From Mycobacterium sp. BK086 (GTDB lineage: Bacteria; Actinomycetota; Actinomycetes; Mycobacteriales; Mycobacteriaceae): a DNA stretch of 64,000 bases. A program made the translations under genes and the position numbers. Location of the stretch: assembly GCA_004362315.1 (NCBI GenBank), contig SNWL01000006.1, positions 310,001-374,000 on the forward strand. Direction: 5' to 3'. The notes below the pieces were generated by a model that was not told where the DNA came from, made no database searches, and saw only the letters and a list, made by a program, of their open reading frames with translations. Shown here one piece after another: positions 60,545-64,000 of the stretch (position 1 is the stretch's first letter; the number at the start of each line of letters is the position of its first letter).

Positions 60545-61693
60545 ATGAGTGAGCTGTCGACGAACGCCGTGCGTGAACCGGCCGACGGGAACCCGGTCGA
60601 CGCCGGTGTCGAGAAAAAGGTGCGGCCCATCCAGGTGTGGGCGGCCATCGGCGCGGCGCTGCTGGCATTCCAGATCTACGTCTGGATCCGCTGGGTCAGC
60701 GGCCCCTACTTCGAGCGGGTGCCCGGCGGTATTCACGAGCCCCCGCTGTACATGAAGATCCCGCTGCTGGCGAACTCGATCGTCCTCTGGATCGGATTCC
60801 CATTCGCGTTGTGGTTCTTCATCATTCGGCCCTGGGTTCGCGACCGGCGCATCACGTTGGACGGCATGCTTTTGGTGTCGATGGCGCTGATGTTCTTCCA
60901 GGATCCACTGCTGAACTACTTCAACACCTGGTGCACCTACAACACCTGGTTGTTCAACCGCGGCTCGTGGTCATCGGATATCCCGGGTTGGGTATCACCC
61001 GAAGAGCCCGGCCGCCAGGTGGCCGAGCCGCTGCTGACGAACGTCCCCGGCTACGCCTACGGCGTGCTGCTGATCACCATCGCCGGGTGCTGGCTGATGC
61101 GGAAGATCAAGGCGCGCTGGCCCCACATCAGCAATATGAAGCTGATCCTGGTGACCTACGCGATGGCCTTCGTCTTCGACTTCGTCATGGAGGCACTGGT
61201 CATGCTGCCCATCGGGTTCTACACCTACCCGGGCTCGATCCGCGCGGTGTCCTTCGCCGCGGGCACCTATCACCAGTGGCCGATCTACGAAGGCTTGATG
61301 TGGGGCGGGGTGCAGGCCGCCCTGTGCTGTCTGCGCTTCTTCACCGACGATCGCGGCCGCACGGTCGTCGAACGCGGACTCGACCAGGTGCGCGGCGGAG
61401 CCGTGCGGCAACAGCTCGTCCGGTTCCTGGCGATCTTCGCCGGGGTGAGCGCCTGCTTCTTCGTCCTCTACAACATTCCCGCACAGTGGATCGGGATGCA
61501 TTCCGACCCGTGGCCCGCCGACCACATGAAGCGCTCGTACCTGACGGGCGGCATCTGCGGCGACGGCACCGAAACCCCCTGTCCGGATCCGGTTCTGCCG
61601 ATCCCGACCAAGCGATCGGGCTTCATCAACACCCACGGTGAGCTCGTCCTGCCCGAAGGCGCGCAGCTGCCGACCGTCGTCCCGCTGCGCTAG
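60545..61693 (+). CDS. AveC-like (spirocyclase family) integral membrane protein
   Basis: A 382-residue membrane protein with about seven to eight hydrophobic helices. The conserved-looking segments are ALMFFQDPLLNYFNTWCTYNTWLFNRGSW near residue 118, MAFVFDFVMEALVMLPIGFYTYPGS near residue 210 and YHQWPIYEGLMWGGVQAALCCLRFFTDD near 240, which match the family containing AveC of avermectin biosynthesis. AveC is a spirocyclase/dehydratase, but mycobacterial relatives have no known substrate and are often beside TetR genes. AGAGGGA precedes the ATG. The stop overlaps that of the convergent SIS gene. Confidence 0.7.
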   Translation: MSELSTNAVREPADGNPVDAGVEKKVRPIQVWAAIGAALLAFQIYVWIRWVSGPYFERVPGGIHEPPLYMKIPLLANSIVLWIGFPFALWFFIIRPWVRDRRITLDGMLLVSMALMFFQDPLLNYFNTWCTYNTWLFNRGSWSSDIPGWVSPEEPGRQVAEPLLTNVPGYAYGVLLITIAGCWLMRKIKARWPHISNMKLILVTYAMAFVFDFVMEALVMLPIGFYTYPGSIRAVSFAAGTYHQWPIYEGLMWGGVQAALCCLRFFTDDRGRTVVERGLDQVRGGAVRQQLVRFLAIFAGVSACFFVLYNIPAQWIGMHSDPWPADHMKRSYLTGGICGDGTETPCPDPVLPIPTKRSGFINTHGELVLPEGAQLPTVVPLR

Positions 61694-62655
61694 GCCTGGT
61701 GCTGCCAGGCCCGGGCCGCGATCAGTTCGGGTACCAGCACTTCGGTGAGCAGCCGGACGTCATCGTCATCATCACCGGGATAGCGCACCGCCAATTCCGC
61801 ACCCGGAACGCTGCCCCCGACGCCGACAACCCTGCTGGCGCGCAACGTGACCCATTCCGCCATCTGCTCCTCCCACGGTGAACCGGCGAACACCAGCAGC
61901 CGGTAGTCAGTGGTCTTGGTCAGGTACACGTCGACGTGGCTCCAGTCGCCGGTCTCACAACCGACTGCCGCGCGCCGCGGACCCTCCCGCAGCATCAGCG
62001 CACCCTGTTGCGCCGAACAGAATCGCTGCGCAGGCGCGGCCAGGTGGGTACCGTCCGGCCCGAGCAGGCTGTCGGAAACCTGTGGAAGCCAGTCCGACTC
62101 GGTGTCCAGTAGATGCGAGGTTGCCTCGGCCGTCTTCGTGATCGAGGCCGTCAAGGCGGCGGTGTCCACACCCAACAGATGCGCTTCGAGCGCCATCAAC
62201 AATGCCAGCGTGTGCTGATAGCTACGGCATGCGACGCCGCCGTGCTCCACCTCCGCAGCCAATTCCACCACCGCATCGCATGATTCGGTGATCGGTGATC
62301 CCGCGGTGTTGGTCAGCGCCACCGTTGTCGGTCCGGCGGGCAACCGGCGCAGCGCGTCCAGCGTCTCCACCGATCCGCCGCTCGCCGACGTCGCGATGAC
62401 CAAAGTCCGCTCTCCCCAGGCCGGTAGCAGCGGCGTGGATGCGAGCTCCGAGGCGGCTACCAGCCCGCGCGCACGCATCCGCGCGGCCGCGACACCACCG
62501 GCGTAGGCAGACGATCCCATGCCCAGCAGCACCACCCGCTCGGTGTCGGGCGGGACGACGGTCGCCCATGGGTTGTCCGCGCTGAGTCGGTCGGCGAGGC
62601 GGCCCAGCACCTCGGGCTTTCGGACCAGGTCGCCGGCGAAGCGGTCAGGATCCAC
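61690..62655 (-). CDS. SIS-domain sugar isomerase-like protein
   Basis: A 321-residue protein from GTG 62655, chosen because GGAAAGGA lies about 6 nt upstream and the next residues (DPDRFAGDLVRKPEVLGRLADRL) resemble GlmS isomerase-domain starts. Two SIS domains are present: VVLLGMGSSAYAGGVAAARM and TLVIATSASGGSVETLDALRRL in the first, LLVFAGSPWEEQMAEW in the second. SIS proteins bind phosphosugars; GlmS-type ones handle glucosamine 6-phosphate. The gene overlaps the kinase gene by 11 bp, so the two act together, probably on an amino sugar phosphate. Confidence 0.82.
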   Translation of the reverse strand: MDPDRFAGDLVRKPEVLGRLADRLSADNPWATVVPPDTERVVLLGMGSSAYAGGVAAARMRARGLVAASELASTPLLPAWGERTLVIATSASGGSVETLDALRRLPAGPTTVALTNTAGSPITESCDAVVELAAEVEHGGVACRSYQHTLALLMALEAHLLGVDTAALTASITKTAEATSHLLDTESDWLPQVSDSLLGPDGTHLAAPAQRFCSAQQGALMLREGPRRAAVGCETGDWSHVDVYLTKTTDYRLLVFAGSPWEEQMAEWVTLRASRVVGVGGSVPGAELAVRYPGDDDDDVRLLTEVLVPELIAARAWQHQA

Positions 62656-63862
62656 CGGAATTCCTTTCCTCGAGCAGCATCGGCAGCGCGGCATCCGGAA
62701 CGTACATCCAGCGCGGAAGATGTCGTGCTGCGTAGACGATCTCGCGCAACGCCTGCTGCAGCCGTAACGCCGCCAGTGGCGCGGCGTCGTAGAGTTCGCC
62801 GTGGCCCAGCTCGGCCAGGCGAGCGGCGTAAGCCTGCAGAAAGGCCTGCCGGACAGTCTTTTCCACCGCGATCAGCGCCCCAGGGTCGACCTGGTGGTGA
62901 CGGCGGGCCACGATCGCCGCGTGGGTCAGCGACTGAGTCAACCCCGCGACATCGACGACCGCTGGAATGGGGAGCGCACGCTCTTCGGCAGGCAGCACCG
63001 GATTGCCGTCGAAATCGGTGACCACGTAGCCGCCGTCGTGCCGCAGCACCTGGCCGACATGCAGGTCGCCGTGCCCCTCGATCACGGTGCTGCCCGCCAA
63101 TCCGCCGAGAGCGCCGAGGATCTGCTCGATCTGCTCACGCCGTTCGCGCAGCAGCGCCGAGGTTGCCGAATTGCTCAGCGCTTGAGCCTGATCCAGGGTC
63201 GCGAAAGCCGCCGAACACCAGCGGTCAGCGTCGGCCTGGGTGGCGATGGTGGCGGTCACCGACAGCGCGGAATGCAACTCGGCGATCACCACGCCGACCT
63301 CGGCGGCGGCCGCCACCGCCGGACCTGTTCGTGGTGGCGTCCGGTGGGCGGCTTCGGCGAGCAGGTCCACCGCCCACGTCCATCCGTCCACCGCATCGGG
63401 GAGGTACTCGTCGACGCTGACCACGAGCGTCTCGGGACCATCGGCGGGGCGCCAGGTGACCAGGCCCCACGGGGAAGGCATGTGCCGAAAACCGTTGGCA
63501 CGCAGCACTTCGATGCGATGCGGGGCCGGGTGTGGCCCCTCCTGCAGATGAGTGGCCCACTTGACCACCGCCGCATCGCCGACGATCACCGACTCGTTGG
63601 TCTGGTCGACCGTGATCGGCCGCTCGCCGAGGGCGCAGCGCGACGCCCACGAGTGCAGGGTGAACGAACCCACGGCCCGGGTCGCCGGCGCAGCGGTGAG
63701 CAGTTTCAGCAGCGACTCGCCGACGCCGTCGCCGGGGCGTGCGCGCCGCCACCGGCCGTCCGGATCACACACCTGGGGCAGTGCGGCCAGACCGTCGGTA
63801 CCGGCGATCACCGAAAGTCGTTTTCCGGCATCGAGATCCAGTGAATCGCATTCACGACCCAC
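62645..63862 (-). CDS. maltokinase-like sugar kinase, probable glucosamine kinase (GlcNK type)
   Basis: A 405-residue kinase with the aminoglycoside phosphotransferase/maltokinase fold. The N-terminal cap and hinge include VIVGDAAVVKWATHLQEGPHPAPHRIEVLRANGF, with the ATP-binding Lys in VVKW. The catalytic loop is VIEGHGDLHVGQVLRHDGGYVVTDFDGNP with HGD as base and DFD for Mg2+. Actinobacterial enzymes with this layout beside SIS-domain genes have been characterised as glucosamine kinases and not maltokinases; here the SIS gene overlaps its 3' end, supporting that assignment. GTG start 4 bp after the upstream stop, so translation is coupled. Confidence 0.78.
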   Translation of the reverse strand: MGRECDSLDLDAGKRLSVIAGTDGLAALPQVCDPDGRWRRARPGDGVGESLLKLLTAAPATRAVGSFTLHSWASRCALGERPITVDQTNESVIVGDAAVVKWATHLQEGPHPAPHRIEVLRANGFRHMPSPWGLVTWRPADGPETLVVSVDEYLPDAVDGWTWAVDLLAEAAHRTPPRTGPAVAAAAEVGVVIAELHSALSVTATIATQADADRWCSAAFATLDQAQALSNSATSALLRERREQIEQILGALGGLAGSTVIEGHGDLHVGQVLRHDGGYVVTDFDGNPVLPAEERALPIPAVVDVAGLTQSLTHAAIVARRHHQVDPGALIAVEKTVRQAFLQAYAARLAELGHGELYDAAPLAALRLQQALREIVYAARHLPRWMYVPDAALPMLLEERNSGGS

Positions 63863-63866
63863 CGGG

Positions 63867-64000
63867 TCATCGGCTTCGATGCCGACCCACCTGTTCGATC
63901 ACGTCGGCACCCGTCCGCAGGCCGTCGCGGGCGCGGATCGCAGCACCGATCTCGGTGAGGCGCGCCCGCAGGGCACTGTCCGACAGGATCGTGTCCACCG
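63867..64000 (-). CDS. C-terminal end of a probable glycosyltransferase, cut by right edge
   Basis: Only the last 44 codons are in the window: VDTILSDSALRARLTEIGAA, then IRARDGLRTGADVIEQVGRHRSR and a stop at 63869-63867. The DGLRTGADVIE pattern and the preceding helix resemble the ends of GT1/MGT-type glycosyltransferases. It precedes the kinase gene by 4 bp on the same strand, so a glycosyltransferase-kinase-SIS operon is likely. The assignment rests on a short segment. Confidence 0.45.
   Translation of the reverse strand, partial: VDTILSDSALRARLTEIGAAIRARDGLRTGADVIEQVGRHRSR

Overview
The window is GC-rich actinobacterial DNA from a mycobacterium, most likely a rapid-growing, environmental Mycolicibacterium-type species. 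The evidence is the set of MmpS/MmpL pairs, the FAAL/PapA/PKS lipid locus, AftD, LpqI, FadE5, HtdX, a DUF5078 (Rv0455c-like) protein and an AAC(2')-I enzyme. Gene order in several blocks follows M. tuberculosis: fecB2-(pxpB)-(pxpC)-aac matches Rv0265c-Rv0262c, the succinate dehydrogenase block matches Rv0250c-Rv0245, and the lipid/arabinan block matches Rv0244c-Rv0236c plus Rv0230c.

Layout. 1-2.1 kb: a minus-strand run of TetR, an unknown membrane protein and a second TetR cut by the left edge. 2.4-9.1 kb: a minus-strand cluster SDR-mmpS-mmpL-TrxR-like flavoprotein-DUF732-DUF5078 with a divergent TetR gene; it pairs a siderophore-type MmpS/MmpL exporter with the periplasmic protein needed for siderophore secretion. 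9.1-14.5 kb: a methyltransferase, then a plus-strand array lysE-fecB2-yhhQ-pxpB-pxpC-aac(2'), preceded by a possible IdeR box. 14.7-18.6 kb: marR-mmpS-mmpL, a second exporter pair, apparently read from a leaderless promoter. 18.6-24.1 kb: ICL/PEPM enzyme, a small conserved protein, the three-gene Sdh1 complex, a 51-residue ORF and a flavin reductase.

24.2-43.5 kb is the centrepiece: fadD23-type FAAL, Gap-like membrane protein, secreted PE-PPE-domain hydrolase/acyltransferase, mmpL10, papA3 and a 3681-residue bimodular PKS. This gene set matches the trehalose polyphleate (TPP) locus of M. smegmatis (MSMEG_0408-0413). It lies exactly between the orthologues of Rv0245 and fadE5 (Rv0244c), which are neighbours in M. 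tuberculosis. FAAL loads a fatty acid on the PKS, the PKS builds polyunsaturated phleic acids, PapA acylates trehalose, MmpL10 and Gap export the intermediate, and the PE-PPE protein completes acylation outside.

43.8-50.9 kb: fadE5, an alpha/beta hydrolase, fadA2 and the divergent fabG4-htdX pair, a beta-oxidation/reductive lipid module that appears to share an operator motif. 50.9-59.8 kb: TetR, lpqI, a DUF2613-type small protein, aftD (cell-wall arabinan), php lactonase and an acyl-CoA ligase. 59.8-64 kb: TetR with a divergent AveC-like membrane protein, then a minus-strand set of glycosyltransferase end, maltokinase-like (glucosamine-kinase type) enzyme and SIS-domain protein. No rRNA, tRNA, CRISPR, insertion sequence or prophage gene was recognised.
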